The position numbers were made by a program, and so were the translations under genes. This document shows, in pieces, positions 7,653 through 16,374 of a stretch of 46,428 bases of DNA (the first letter of the stretch is position 1; every line of letters starts with the position of its first letter). This DNA is from a virus. The DNA lies in the IMG/VR virus record IMGVR_UViG_3300024265_000091, positions 1-46,428 of that record; one strand, given 5' to 3'. The notes under the pieces were generated by a model. It searched no databases. It had not been told where the DNA came from and saw nothing but the letters and a program-made list of their open reading frames with translations.

Positions 7653-10187
7653 TTAAGTATGAGGTGTCTCAACAGGAATTGGCCCGTCAGTAGCTGCGGC
7701 AGTCAGATAACAACCAGCAGACTGTCGAGGATCCCAATCCAGATTACCAGGTGCAGCTGCACCACCTGCAGCAGCATCTGAAATAAACCTCATATTAATG
7801 TTAGCAACATGATTCGGACTATCGTCAAGACACAACGCTGTAGCCACAAGCACAGAATCCTTAAACACTGTGTTCACTGAACCAGTTGCAACATCAACGG
7901 CTTCAACACCCTCAATGTAGCAGTTTTTCATAAGTCCATCACCAGTGTCAGCACCGGCAAGTGAAAGGCCTAATGTATTTCTAGCCCCTCCAGCATCAGA
8001 CTTGATACGGACATTATCCATAACCCACTGACGACAATTAGTAATCAAAACGCCAGCAGTGTTAACATACGACTCAGATTTATAAACAGTAACATCATGA
8101 AGCTCAAATCCCTGCATACCACTTGGAACTGAAATAAGTGGTGTAGTTCCAGTTGGGATAAATCCATAATTAAAGACTCTAAATCCGTTGACCGCTACCC
8201 CGATAGTAAAGTGATTCATTGTCGGGAAACCACTAAGATCACTACCAAGACCAACAAGGTCAGTTTTCTCGGCAGCTAATGTGAGGTCAAAAGACTCAGC
8301 ATCATGCATGGCATAGACAGTATTTCTATGTGCCCAGTTACGATTGGCTGCTATATCATTATCAGCAGCAAGAAGGCCAGCAGCTACAGTGTCAAACGCT
8401 GACGCCCAACACCTTCCGTCAAGCCCTGTAACTGCCATGTTAAGATCCACATAGAAAATGTTCCCATAAGCCCCACGGGCAATAGCAGCCTCACGACCAT
8501 CATCTGGATGGTATCGCCAGTCTTCCTTGCCCCAATAGTTATCATCATACCAGTTGGTATGCTTGGACAATGTTACAGGTGTGACACAACCTATAACATG
8601 ATTACCACTCATATGAAAGAGCGCTTCCGTCGGGGTTCCGACAATCTGGACACCAGTATCGCCACTCATAACACCAAAGATATTGTTATTAAGCAGTGTA
8701 GTATCAGGTCTGTTACCACCAGTAGGTACATGCATAACTCCAACAGTTGCACCTTCCAGTATGATCACATTCCCCTCAATCAGCGCACGGGTAACATTAA
8801 CCCTAATCGCAGCAGTATCCCAACTCCTAAAAGTGTTATTTCTGATCACAAGATCTGGAGAGTCATGCACACTGTCAGCATAAATCGCGTGCTCACCACT
8901 CCAACCATCGAAACGACAGTTCTCAATCGTAACCTTATACGCAGGGGTTGTGGTTGCCACCCTAATCGCGTCGTAGCCATTGTCCACTGAAGAGAACGCC
9001 AGATTGTCAATCAAGATCTCATGATTGTTAATAGTCATCAGATGGGCTGCATTACCACCTGCATCCCAGACCATCGCCTTATTCTGCCAGTCATTCTTAT
9101 TCCCCATTCCAATTATCTGGAGACCTTGTGTGGTAAGGTTTATTACCCCACCTTCATCATAATCTCCAGGTTTCACATAGATCGTGTCATTCCTGGTCGT
9201 TGCATCTGCAATTGCCTCAAGAATTGTTTGATAAGCTGATATCCAGCATCGACCATCACCTGTTGCTCCAACCCCTGAGTCCACAAAATAACTACCGGCA
9301 ACTGAATGATAATCTGCATCATTCTTACCCCAGAAGTTACCATCATAAAGAGGCGTTGGTAGATTAATTGTTACTGGCGTGGCAAAGTTCTCCACGTTGT
9401 TCGAGGATATAGTTAATTCATCAGCTGTAGTACCGGCAGCTAGCACAATGCCAGTATCAGTGCTATTAACTCCACGAAGTATGTTACCGATAATTCTGGT
9501 AAAATCACCAGTACCACTGTTATAGTTAATTGCATTAGCACCTGCAATACTTTCAATAATATTGCCACTGATAGTGCAATAATCATCATCTAAAAGTACT
9601 GCATTAGTGACCCAATTGTAAATAGTACAATGCTCAACTAGGTTCCAAGGAGCCTCAATTACAATCCCATTAGTACCGGTTCCAGTTCCATCAACATTAC
9701 AGTTAGTCATTCTAAAGCCCACACCTGAAACAGTAATACCTACATTGGCCTCAGTTTGATAAAGTTCAAGATTTGCAAATACTACATTATCTGCAGTAAC
9801 ATTTACAAGTGGATGATCAGTTGAATTGGTAATCCATGATGTATAAATAGTCCAATCACCAGCTCCAACCATCCTAATTCCATCAGTATCAACAGTTAAT
9901 ACCGCACCTTCATCATATGACGAAGGAGCAATATAAATCACATCATTAATGCCCACAGCCGCAAGTGCTTCGGTAATGGTCTTGAATGATTCACTCCAAG
10001 TTTCCCCATTACCACTAGCAGTCACACTCCCATCAACATACCAGTTCTGGGCAGTCTCACCAAAGACCATCCCAACAGATCCGCCGGTACTCCCAGGAAA
10101 ATTACGAGCATAGATATTTCCTCTATAGACATTAATATCGAAGCCGTTAGCTTCAACACCAGCCTTTAAAAAGTCTCCTTTCCACAT
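7653..10187 (-). CDS. Triple beta-helix fibre/spike protein (head-associated?)
   Basis: This 844-residue protein holds three tandem right-handed beta-helix modules of the pectate-lyase-like type. They begin near residues 49, 299 and 577. Each opens with a W/F-Y-V-D motif, then a G-(R/E)-C/T-W segment and an IY(I/V)xP-type strand. Modules 1 and 2 end in a repeated linker (YDGNFWGKNDADYH at 281-294, YDDNYWGKEDWRYH at 547-560). The N-terminal 30 residues (GVEANGFDINVYRGNIYARN) look like an anchor. Such helices form trimeric fibres that bind or degrade sugars. It is encoded among capsid genes rather than with the nozzle, which suggests a head fibre. No catalytic triad was identified. Confidence 0.75.
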   Translation of the reverse strand: MWKGDFLKAGVEANGFDINVYRGNIYARNFPGSTGGSVGMVFGETAQNWYVDGSVTASGNGETWSESFKTITEALAAVGINDVIYIAPSSYDEGAVLTVDTDGIRMVGAGDWTIYTSWITNSTDHPLVNVTADNVVFANLELYQTEANVGITVSGVGFRMTNCNVDGTGTGTNGIVIEAPWNLVEHCTIYNWVTNAVLLDDDYCTISGNIIESIAGANAINYNSGTGDFTRIIGNILRGVNSTDTGIVLAAGTTADELTISSNNVENFATPVTINLPTPLYDGNFWGKNDADYHSVAGSYFVDSGVGATGDGRCWISAYQTILEAIADATTRNDTIYVKPGDYDEGGVINLTTQGLQIIGMGNKNDWQNKAMVWDAGGNAAHLMTINNHEILIDNLAFSSVDNGYDAIRVATTTPAYKVTIENCRFDGWSGEHAIYADSVHDSPDLVIRNNTFRSWDTAAIRVNVTRALIEGNVIILEGATVGVMHVPTGGNRPDTTLLNNNIFGVMSGDTGVQIVGTPTEALFHMSGNHVIGCVTPVTLSKHTNWYDDNYWGKEDWRYHPDDGREAAIARGAYGNIFYVDLNMAVTGLDGRCWASAFDTVAAGLLAADNDIAANRNWAHRNTVYAMHDAESFDLTLAAEKTDLVGLGSDLSGFPTMNHFTIGVAVNGFRVFNYGFIPTGTTPLISVPSGMQGFELHDVTVYKSESYVNTAGVLITNCRQWVMDNVRIKSDAGGARNTLGLSLAGADTGDGLMKNCYIEGVEAVDVATGSVNTVFKDSVLVATALCLDDSPNHVANINMRFISDAAAGGAAAPGNLDWDPRQSAGCYLTAAATDGPIPVETPHT

Positions 10188-10216
10188 AATTTTTACCTCC
10201 GGTTAAATAGTTTATT

Positions 10217-10582
10217 TTATGGTACTATTTCACTATCAAGTATAAACCACTTTCGTCCATCTGAATACAACAGAACGTAATCATCAACCGTATCCATGAC
10301 TATATCTGTCCAATCACGAGATTCATCCTGGTCCTGAACGGTCAAGTCCTCAACATCGGTTGTAAGCGAAATTGAGTAGAACTTCCCTGCTGCTTCCTCC
10401 ACATTTGGAAGCGTAACGGCTATAGTATTGTCTGTAGTATCACACTCACAAACTGACTGATTTATATTAAGTGTGATATCCGCAGCTGTAAAAACATACT
10501 TTGCACTCTGATAAGTCCCTCCAGCAGATCCATCTGGATATTGATCGCCAGCAATTCTTTCCTGTACACTTTCTAAAGCCAT
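10217..10582 (-). CDS. Small head-associated protein, decoration-like
   Basis: The 121-residue beta-rich protein has the repeated short-strand pattern AVTLPNVEEAAGKFYSISL and a C-terminal LLYSDGRKWFILD strand pair. Proteins ending this way commonly sit on fibres or capsids as small beta-prisms. The 122-residue protein at 18850-19218 has a similar build and may be a distant paralogue. It lies between the scaffold and fibre genes. Confidence 0.65.
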   Translation of the reverse strand: MALESVQERIAGDQYPDGSAGGTYQSAKYVFTAADITLNINQSVCECDTTDNTIAVTLPNVEEAAGKFYSISLTTDVEDLTVQDQDESRDWTDIVMDTVDDYVLLYSDGRKWFILDSEIVP

Positions 10583-10596
10583 CTTAAAATCCTCCG

Positions 10597-11469
10597 TTAA
10601 AAGTTATCTGATAAAAGATCGTTAATTTCCTTTTGAAGCCCATCAATCTTTGGCTCCCCTCCACGTGCTCCACGCTGCTTTGCAAAGGCAGGTTTCTTCT
10701 TAGTTGTAGATGTAACAATTTCTTGGGCCTTTTCCTTCAAGCCCAAAAGCTTCCTAGTCGATTTGGCACTTTCGCCGAAAACTTTTTCCACAGTCCAATC
10801 AGTATTCTTAGAATGAAGATCATTTGCCACAGCTGCCACTGTCTTCTTTACATTACTAAGATCAGGATTTTCCTTATAAAAGTCATCTACCATTCGATTC
10901 ATAGCTGAATGACGAGTAATATATCCGACCACTAATTCAGGGATTGACCTTAATGTTCGCTCCACTGCAGCATTCTCAGCTCGTTGTGCGGAAGTAGTTG
11001 CCACCTGGTTCAATACAGTGTTGAACTTTTCAGGGCTTTCCAGCAATTCCTCTATCGAAACACCCTCAAGATAATTGGCTACTTCGTCTGTAGCGACCTT
11101 TGCAGGTGTTTCAACTACAGCTGGCTGAGCAGGTTCTGAAGGCTCCATAACAGGAGGAGGAACTCCCATAATTACTTGACCACTTAGTTCCTCTATTCTA
11201 GCAAGTAATGCCTCATTCTGAGTTGCCAGATCAGGAGTTTCTTCCTCAACATCTGGTTCAGGTTCTCCCTTCTCTTCTAAAGACTCTTCAACAACTTCAG
11301 TCTTCACAACTTCAGGTTTAGATTTGGGTTCTTCTTTTACCACTGGTTCAGGCTCTTCAACAACTTCCTCAACTACTGGTTCCTCTGGGGTATCTACTTC
11401 CGGCTCAGGTTCACTTACTTCTAAATCATCAAATAAATCATCAAGTTCTGTTACTTCCTGCTCTGGCAT
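10597..11469 (-). CDS. Capsid scaffolding protein
   Basis: The 290-residue protein has an extremely acidic, Pro/Glu/Val-rich N-terminal third (residues 3-82). A predicted coiled coil begins near LATQNEALLARIEEL. The C-terminus is basic (KKKPAFAKQRGARGG) and ends in DGLQKEINDLLSDNF. This is the classic shape of podovirus scaffolds, whose basic C-terminal helix binds the capsid protein. It lies between portal and major capsid genes as expected. The ribosome site GGAGGAG follows directly on operator-like copy 3. Confidence 0.8.
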   Translation of the reverse strand: MPEQEVTELDDLFDDLEVSEPEPEVDTPEEPVVEEVVEEPEPVVKEEPKSKPEVVKTEVVEESLEEKGEPEPDVEEETPDLATQNEALLARIEELSGQVIMGVPPPVMEPSEPAQPAVVETPAKVATDEVANYLEGVSIEELLESPEKFNTVLNQVATTSAQRAENAAVERTLRSIPELVVGYITRHSAMNRMVDDFYKENPDLSNVKKTVAAVANDLHSKNTDWTVEKVFGESAKSTRKLLGLKEKAQEIVTSTTKKKPAFAKQRGARGGEPKIDGLQKEINDLLSDNF

Positions 11470-11481
11470 CTTTTTCTCCTC

Positions 11482-11504
11482 CTTTGATCAATTATTGAAC
11501 ATAG
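11482..11504 (-). promoter_or_regulatory. Dispersed palindromic operator-like site, copy 3
   Basis: On the minus strand it reads CTATGTTCAA-N3-TTGATCAAAG and then GAGGAG before the scaffold start. It is oriented with transcription and overlaps the last codons of the upstream 81-residue gene. Confidence 0.78.
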
Positions 11505-11737
11505 TCATCGTTGTCTAATTCCTCTTCCAAGACATCCCTCAAATTCTCAGCCCAATTAAGGACATCACGTAGAACGTCGATTCTCCCTTGTCTACGATAA
11601 ACTTGCTTTATGTCCTCAGCTTTCTCCAGTTGTTCTTTTGCACCTTCCAACCAATCTTCGAAATCACCTCTCATATCCTCATAAACTGTCGAGTCAATAA
11701 AGAAGTCAACCTCACTTAACGAGCTTTTATATTCCAC
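11492..11737 (-). CDS. Small helical protein between portal and scaffold
   Basis: The 81-residue acidic, mostly helical protein (FEDWLEGAKEQLEKAEDI) overlaps the portal stop by 11 bases, so translation is probably coupled. Small helical proteins of this size often lie between portal and scaffold genes in podoviruses. Function is unknown. Confidence 0.7.
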   Translation of the reverse strand: MEYKSSLSEVDFFIDSTVYEDMRGDFEDWLEGAKEQLEKAEDIKQVYRRQGRIDVLRDVLNWAENLRDVLEEELDNDDYVQ

Positions 11738-13688
11738 CCATAGCCTCCTCTAATGGAACAGCATTTCCTGCCTGAGCCATATCCCGAACTTGCTCATCAG
11801 GCATAATTTGTGGCTTTACACGAACAAACTCGTCTACGTTCTTAGCACCCATATTAGTAGCGACGTACTTGAAGATTCGAGTCAAATCAAAAGTTTGTGA
11901 CAATTCTGGATGACTCGCCAGAACACTAAACATCTGGACCCAGACATCGCTAAAGTTACCACCAGGTACACTACCGTCCCTCACAAGAACATCATAATCT
12001 ACCAGAACATCAAATGGTGTTACCTTCATTCTTTGAGCTTCTGGACCATACTGTGAGGTAATTACTTCCTGCCAGCGCCCTGTAGTGGTTGTGTAAAGTT
12101 CCTGAGTCATTAATTGCTGGATATGACTAGCAAACATATAGCCAAGGTCTTGCATAGCTTGTAACCCAATGACCCTTGCAATACGCCCAAGTCTTGAAGC
12201 TGCACCAGCTTGAGTCCCTTGAAACTCACCTTTTGTCAACCTTTCCGGACCGCCTTGACGAAGTGATCCCATCGCTGGGTCGTCTGCAGCTCCCATTTTC
12301 TGCATAGCTTGAATTATCCACGCACTGTCACTTATGTTTCCTCTCGTTATATCATTTACATTAAGTTGTTTAACAGCATCGCCAATCCCTCTACCCCACG
12401 CCGGACGCCGCATACGAATGAGCTTGCCAGGCTTTGGATCCTTGAGATCATTAATATTAACAAGGTAGGGATCAACAACAAGCATGTCATTAATAGCTTT
12501 ACGCACATTACTGATATGACTATTAAATAGCCAATCCAACGTACCTTGTAGTCCATAGAGTACCTCCACCCGCGAAAGCGGTAATGCACTATAACCATCA
12601 AAGTCTGGTGAACAACTAACAATCGGAAACAAGTCATGATCGAGGCCAAGAGGTTTGGCCTTAATAACTACACAGTCATTGGCTAAGGCAATAAGCCACT
12701 TTTCAGGATACTCTGAGTTACCAATTTTCCAATCCTTCGGGATAACCTTGATATACATATAGACTACGTCAACTGGATTCGTAGTATTATTGTCTGAACC
12801 AGTACGAATGCCACTACTGGACATCCCAGTACGCTCATAACGCCTGGAGTTGTCGCCAGCAAATATCGAACTTTGTTTATTCTTGACCTGACGTAAGTAC
12901 CTGACATTGAAGACATCCTCATCTACTTGTTCATCCCGAAGCAAGTTCATCAAGTTATCCCTTGAGACCCAACCACTATACTCACCCTTCTGGACTTCAT
13001 GTGAAGCTACATTGGGATCAGGAAGATAAAGATAAGGATCAATGTTCTCCATTGAGTTACCTTCATAAAGCAAAGCTTCTTCACTTACCTTATTATAGCC
13101 CTGTTCTACAAATCGCCCAAAAATGTTAGTAAATCCACTTTCTTGCTTAACGGTCTTAAACCCCCGTCTTTCCTCCCATCCAGGAGCTCCCACACCTATT
13201 CCATATGCCAAAGCATCACGAAACATAGTATGTAATGCCAGAGCAATCTTGGACTTATTACAATGAACCTCGACCACTTTCTCCAGCATCACCGCACCAA
13301 TAGTGTCTTCCGGCGAAACACCTTCATAACGAAAGATTGGCTCCGTCAGAAATGCATTCACGAGATATGTAAGCACTGTTTCATGAATTGCATAAGTATA
13401 AGGAAAAATAATAGAAACTGGCTTTCGCTTGTCAGCATACTTAATATCTTCTTCTTCTTCATCCAGAGGAATATAAGTAGTAAGCACTTCGTCGATCTTA
13501 TTCCATGAACTATAACGATTACTGACTGCGGCATTAGCTTCATTTGCCCGCTGAATTACCTCATCTCGTAGCTTGTCATGTAGTTTACTGCCAGGTTTCA
13601 AGTCAAGCCCATCAGGATATTCATAATCATAACTCACATCTGAAAAGTCAATAGCTTGTGCCGTATTACCTTGTATTATTCTAGGCAT
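11727..13688 (-). CDS. Portal protein
   Basis: This 653-residue protein forms the dodecameric ring at the packaging vertex that TerL binds and DNA passes through. Typical portal features are the N-terminal wing (EVIQRANEANAAVSNRYSSW), the motif FPYTYAIHETVLTYLVNAF, and a stem/clip region DWLFNSHISNVRKAINDML. It also has the conserved VVDPYLVNINDL and PKPGKLIRMRRPAWG (residues 402-431) and a channel helix with ERLTKGEFQGTQAGAASRLG. The length fits podovirus portals. Residues about 402-438 have a recognisable copy in the early protein at 43518-43910. Confidence 0.88.
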   Translation of the reverse strand: MPRIIQGNTAQAIDFSDVSYDYEYPDGLDLKPGSKLHDKLRDEVIQRANEANAAVSNRYSSWNKIDEVLTTYIPLDEEEEDIKYADKRKPVSIIFPYTYAIHETVLTYLVNAFLTEPIFRYEGVSPEDTIGAVMLEKVVEVHCNKSKIALALHTMFRDALAYGIGVGAPGWEERRGFKTVKQESGFTNIFGRFVEQGYNKVSEEALLYEGNSMENIDPYLYLPDPNVASHEVQKGEYSGWVSRDNLMNLLRDEQVDEDVFNVRYLRQVKNKQSSIFAGDNSRRYERTGMSSSGIRTGSDNNTTNPVDVVYMYIKVIPKDWKIGNSEYPEKWLIALANDCVVIKAKPLGLDHDLFPIVSCSPDFDGYSALPLSRVEVLYGLQGTLDWLFNSHISNVRKAINDMLVVDPYLVNINDLKDPKPGKLIRMRRPAWGRGIGDAVKQLNVNDITRGNISDSAWIIQAMQKMGAADDPAMGSLRQGGPERLTKGEFQGTQAGAASRLGRIARVIGLQAMQDLGYMFASHIQQLMTQELYTTTTGRWQEVITSQYGPEAQRMKVTPFDVLVDYDVLVRDGSVPGGNFSDVWVQMFSVLASHPELSQTFDLTRIFKYVATNMGAKNVDEFVRVKPQIMPDEQVRDMAQAGNAVPLEEAMGGI

Positions 13689-14071
13689 TAAATTCCCCTA
13701 ACCATCTCATCTGTAGGTTTAAGACTTCCTAAATATCTGGTATTCTCATGAACTTGCAAATGAATATGATACCCTCGACCAGAATCTTTCCAGTCAGCGC
13801 ATTTCTTTCGAGGTCGCATACGATCGTATTCCCAGTGAGCATTGATATCATCTTCAACGGCCTGAGAGTCGTCATATCCCCTGGAACGAATATCAGCAGC
13901 ACGAAACGGGATGGTTGAATGAACAGATGGATAACTTCGGTCCTCGAATCCAAGCGTGAACACCGTTTCCGAATAACGGACTACTATCCACTTCAGCAGA
14001 GCAATCAATATCGGGTGGGCTGCATGAATAAGTAGCGATTCCAGTACTTCATGATCCTTTATTCTTATCAT
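13688..14071 (-). CDS. M15-like zinc peptidase, probable cell-wall lysis enzyme
   Basis: From the ATG at 14071 (site GGAAAGGATACTGG) the protein has 127 residues. It carries the M15/hedgehog-type zinc signature: H51-x8-D60 (SVHSTIPFRAADIR) and H102-x-H104 (GYHIHLQ). Family members cut peptide cross-links of peptidoglycan, and in phages of this kind serve as endolysins. The frame extends upstream to 14113, but the shorter start has the better ribosome site and the upstream bases belong to another gene. It lies next to small membrane-type genes, consistent with a lysis cassette. A virion-borne muralytic role is an alternative. Confidence 0.65.
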   Translation of the reverse strand: MIRIKDHEVLESLLIHAAHPILIALLKWIVVRYSETVFTLGFEDRSYPSVHSTIPFRAADIRSRGYDDSQAVEDDINAHWEYDRMRPRKKCADWKDSGRGYHIHLQVHENTRYLGSLKPTDEMVRGI

Positions 14072-14195
14072 CCAGTATCCTTTCCATCCGGCCCACAATC
14101 CGGGCATGCTCAAGGGTCAAGTCCAGAAGCCTGTCCGCTAACCTCTTGCGCTCAATTGCCAAAGCATCATATAAGGTTAGGTGTTTAGTGCACAC
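14049..14195 (-). CDS. Small coiled-coil protein in the lysis cassette
   Basis: The 48-codon frame begins at a GTG (14195) and ends in a TGA at 14049. The product contains ALAIERKRLADRLLDLTL and EHARIVGRMERILDDK, a clean helical heptad pattern. It overlaps the end of the upstream gene and the start of the peptidase gene. Without it 115 bases of a tightly packed operon would be empty. The start codon is uncertain because the best ribosome-like sequence (GTGGGA) is close. Function is unknown. Confidence 0.5.
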   Translation of the reverse strand: MCTKHLTLYDALAIERKRLADRLLDLTLEHARIVGRMERILDDKNKGS

Positions 14196-14433
14196 TCCCA
14201 CTACCCAGACCTGCCCTTAGAATTTGAGTGGCGGCGGCCTTATCCAAGGCTAAAGCAGCTCCTATCTCTTTGCCGCAATCTCTCATGGCCTTGGTCATTT
14301 CCTCCTCGCTCACAAGATTTGTAAGCAACTTCAAGGCAACTGCCCCAGCAATAGCCGCCCCAGCAGTATTGACTCCATTCTCATTCAGCCTCTCCTTAAT
14401 TTTTGCGAATTCCTCTTTAATATCGTCGTCCAT
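14185..14433 (-). CDS. Small protein with Ala-rich hydrophobic segment, holin candidate
   Basis: In this 82-residue protein an N-terminal amphipathic helix (EEFAKIKERLNENG) is followed by an Ala/Leu hydrophobic run (TAGAAIAGAVALKLLTNLV). An acidic middle and a second Ala-rich stretch (KEIGAALALDKAAATQIL) come next. Small size, the hydrophobic segment and position beside a peptidoglycan peptidase suggest a lysis accessory role. The hydrophobic segment is too weak to be sure it spans the membrane. Confidence 0.55.
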   Translation of the reverse strand: MDDDIKEEFAKIKERLNENGVNTAGAAIAGAVALKLLTNLVSEEEMTKAMRDCGKEIGAALALDKAAATQILRAGLGSGSVH

Positions 14434-14442
14434 GATTTCCCC

Positions 14443-14649
14443 CTATTTCCACAATATCATCTTGCCTGCCAGAGCTGCAAACCCGCCGAAGAAACCGCCC
14501 ATGACGGAATAAGCCCTATCGACCCGCTTGCGATTCCCCAGGGCAGCAACTCGTTTATGAGTATCTTGGGAAAGATCAAACAAAACAGAAAGTCTTGAAT
14601 CAATATCCATCCCATCAAAGGTTTCTTTTTCGATTGCTAATCCATTCAT
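14443..14649 (-). CDS. XhlA-like membrane protein of the lysis cassette
   Basis: The 68-residue protein has an N-terminal charged helix (DIDSRLSVLFDLSQDTHKRV) and one C-terminal transmembrane helix rich in Gly (SVMGGFFGGFAALAGKMILW). This is the organisation of haemolysin XhlA-type phage proteins, which pair with a holin and an amidase or peptidase. It lies directly beside the probable M15 lysin. XhlA similarity is a judgement from topology and the VDRAYSVMGGFFGG stretch only. Confidence 0.55.
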   Translation of the reverse strand: MNGLAIEKETFDGMDIDSRLSVLFDLSQDTHKRVAALGNRKRVDRAYSVMGGFFGGFAALAGKMILWK

Positions 14650-14752
14650 AATTACTCCATTAAAATTGGCCCGTCGCCGGAGCTACATGATACCCCTCAG
14701 TGGTCATAATTTGACACTCTCCGGTCCCAGGGGCATGGGGCCAACGATTAGA

Positions 14753-14986
14753 TCAGCGGCGTGTCCCACACTTTTGACAGTGATGGCGGGTACGATGTTC
14801 TATCCATTCATGTTCACAGTCCGCTGAATCGGGTTGTTGGGAGGCGTAGCGTTTCGTGGCTTCAGCTTCCGCAAGGACACGGTCACTATTCCACATTGTC
14901 CCTCCAGTACTATGGAACTCCCACCATTTTGCACCAGCAACGAATGCCCGACGAATGTCATTCTTCGGCCAACTTCCTTCCATCAC
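14753..14986 (-). CDS. Small zinc-ribbon-like protein
   Basis: The 77-residue protein contains AFVAGAKWWEFHSTGGTMW, a segment common in small phage proteins, and a C-terminal C-x-H-x13-C-x2-C array (CEHEWIEHRTRHHCQKCG). This is suited to binding one zinc ion. Its start abuts the stop of the next upstream gene. In the 103 bases after it (14650-14752) I see only very short frames (15-21 codons) with no convincing support. Confidence 0.6.
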   Translation of the reverse strand: MMEGSWPKNDIRRAFVAGAKWWEFHSTGGTMWNSDRVLAEAEATKRYASQQPDSADCEHEWIEHRTRHHCQKCGTRR

Positions 14987-15981
14987 TACTTTGCCCTCAC
15001 GGTTATTTCGTTTTCCGTGACCTCATACTCCCAAAAAAGGGTTACAAGCACTTGAGGATCTTTAGTATCTGGATATGTAATTTTCACGGTATCTGCGTCA
15101 AGAAAGTGAAATCGCATTGACGTAGTGCCCATTTCCACAACAAAGTCTTTGAGCGTTATGACAGGGATTTCCGGGTCAGGCTCTACAGGTTCAATACATT
15201 CACCATCTATCCATCGTCCACCTAAAAGAAATAGACACTCAAATTCTCCCCCGACGTCGGGTGGCTCAGTCGGTTTCGTGGGATCTGGTTCAGGTCCGGA
15301 CCCTGCCTTTGACCATAAAGGATCGCAAGTCCCCCCAGATTGCCCAGGATTGCCCACAGGGGACTGCCCAGACCATTGAGCCCCTTCTTCTTCATACCAT
15401 GCCTTATAAGCCTCTACGTCTACGGTCACATAGAACGCCATGGCCTGGAGGCTTCCGTCTTCATAGGGGACGGCTTTGACGTAGACCCAGCCGGCCTTAC
15501 TCGAAGAGATCGGAGCCATCGAGAAGTCCAAGATCCGCAAGATCCCGCCCCAGTTCCGGGCTTGGTAGTCTTTTCCGTTAATCCCGTTGATACTGGTCCC
15601 CTGATTATCATTCCAAGGTAGTGCATAATATTCCTCCTCATTCTTCTTGGTGGTATATGAACATTGCGGAGCCATCCCAAACCGGGCGACAACTCCGAGA
15701 CGGACATCCCTTTCTGTGTAGGTGATAAGGGATACTTTCGTGGTCCCGCCGGGAATGAACACCCTGAACGTGCTCCCTGGGCTGCTGATATCCAGGCCAA
15801 ATTGTTTCTCTTTATCCCAATCGTCTGCTGGGGCCTGAACGGATTTATAATTGTTTGGCAGGGGGCTGTAGGCAGCATTCGAAGGCTCGGGCCACCACAA
15901 TATTGCAAGCAACCCGACCACAATGGCAAGGATTATCCATCCTGCCCTATCAGCTAAAATTTCTCTGTATTCCGGTTTCAT
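14986..15981 (-). CDS. Membrane-anchored protein with proline-rich linker
   Basis: I chose the ATG at 15981 because GGAGGGG lies 6 bases upstream; the frame itself opens at 16023. In the 331-residue product, residues about 11-30 form a membrane anchor (AGWIILAIVVGLLAILWW). A beta-rich domain with VFIPGGTTKVSLITYTERDV follows, then a Pro/Glu linker with two Cys. The C-terminal beta-domain starts near ITLKDFVVEMGTTSMRF. The GC content and codon use are visibly higher than in the capsid genes, as in the neighbouring lysis genes. An envelope-facing role is inferred; no family is recognised. Confidence 0.65.
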   Translation of the reverse strand: MKPEYREILADRAGWIILAIVVGLLAILWWPEPSNAAYSPLPNNYKSVQAPADDWDKEKQFGLDISSPGSTFRVFIPGGTTKVSLITYTERDVRLGVVARFGMAPQCSYTTKKNEEEYYALPWNDNQGTSINGINGKDYQARNWGGILRILDFSMAPISSSKAGWVYVKAVPYEDGSLQAMAFYVTVDVEAYKAWYEEEGAQWSGQSPVGNPGQSGGTCDPLWSKAGSGPEPDPTKPTEPPDVGGEFECLFLLGGRWIDGECIEPVEPDPEIPVITLKDFVVEMGTTSMRFHFLDADTVKITYPDTKDPQVLVTLFWEYEVTENEITVRAK

Positions 15982-15995
15982 TTCTTTCCCCTCCT

Positions 15996-16361
15996 TTAAG
16001 GTAACGACTCGGTTTTCACCCACGGATTATGTTTCAAATAATGCTCCATAGCTTCCCGCAGGTTCCATAATTGCACCATAGGCTTAGTTCCTTCTTTCTC
16101 CCCAGGCCATACCTGCCAATGTTCTCCACGAAGGTAATGAAGCTTCCCTTCATGCTCACCTACGCCCTGCCAATGTCCTGCAAAATCAGCGATATACACA
16201 GGTACACGGTTGGCAATTCCCCAAGCTGTGGCATTGAAGAAAGCGCGCGGCACGCAATCACCCTGGATTGTCCGGGGAACACATCCACCGAAGATGAGCA
16301 CAAAGCCCCACACTGTGAGAACCAGGCAGACTAGAGATATTATAAGACAGTGTTTTCTCAA
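15996..16361 (-). CDS. Exported cysteine-peptidase-like protein
   Basis: I chose the TTG at 16361 (after AAGGGTGAC) so that the protein starts with a clean signal: MRKHC and then a hydrophobic run ending FGGC, which could be a weak lipobox. After it comes GDCVPRAFFNATAWG and later GEHEGKLHYLRGE. The pattern Gly-Asp-Cys, a following helix and a downstream His resembles transglutaminase-like/BTLC-type cysteine peptidases. About 121 residues. Being exported and next to the lysis group, it may act on the envelope. The catalytic assignment is tentative. Confidence 0.5.
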   Translation of the reverse strand: MRKHCLIISLVCLVLTVWGFVLIFGGCVPRTIQGDCVPRAFFNATAWGIANRVPVYIADFAGHWQGVGEHEGKLHYLRGEHWQVWPGEKEGTKPMVQLWNLREAMEHYLKHNPWVKTESLP

Positions 16362-16374
16362 TTCAGTGTCACCC

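Noticed and set aside
8508-8990. Plus-strand open frame of 160 codons inside the beta-helix fibre gene
   Set aside because: It is antisense to a well-supported gene, has no ribosome site and reads like low-complexity shadow sequence.
14653-14752. Tiny frames of 15 and 21 codons between two lysis-region genes
   Set aside because: Possible but too short; initiation signals are weak.
15426-15929. Minus-strand 167-codon frame overlapping the membrane-anchored protein gene
   Set aside because: It is a shadow in another frame of a GC-rich gene; its composition is not protein-like and there is no ribosome site.
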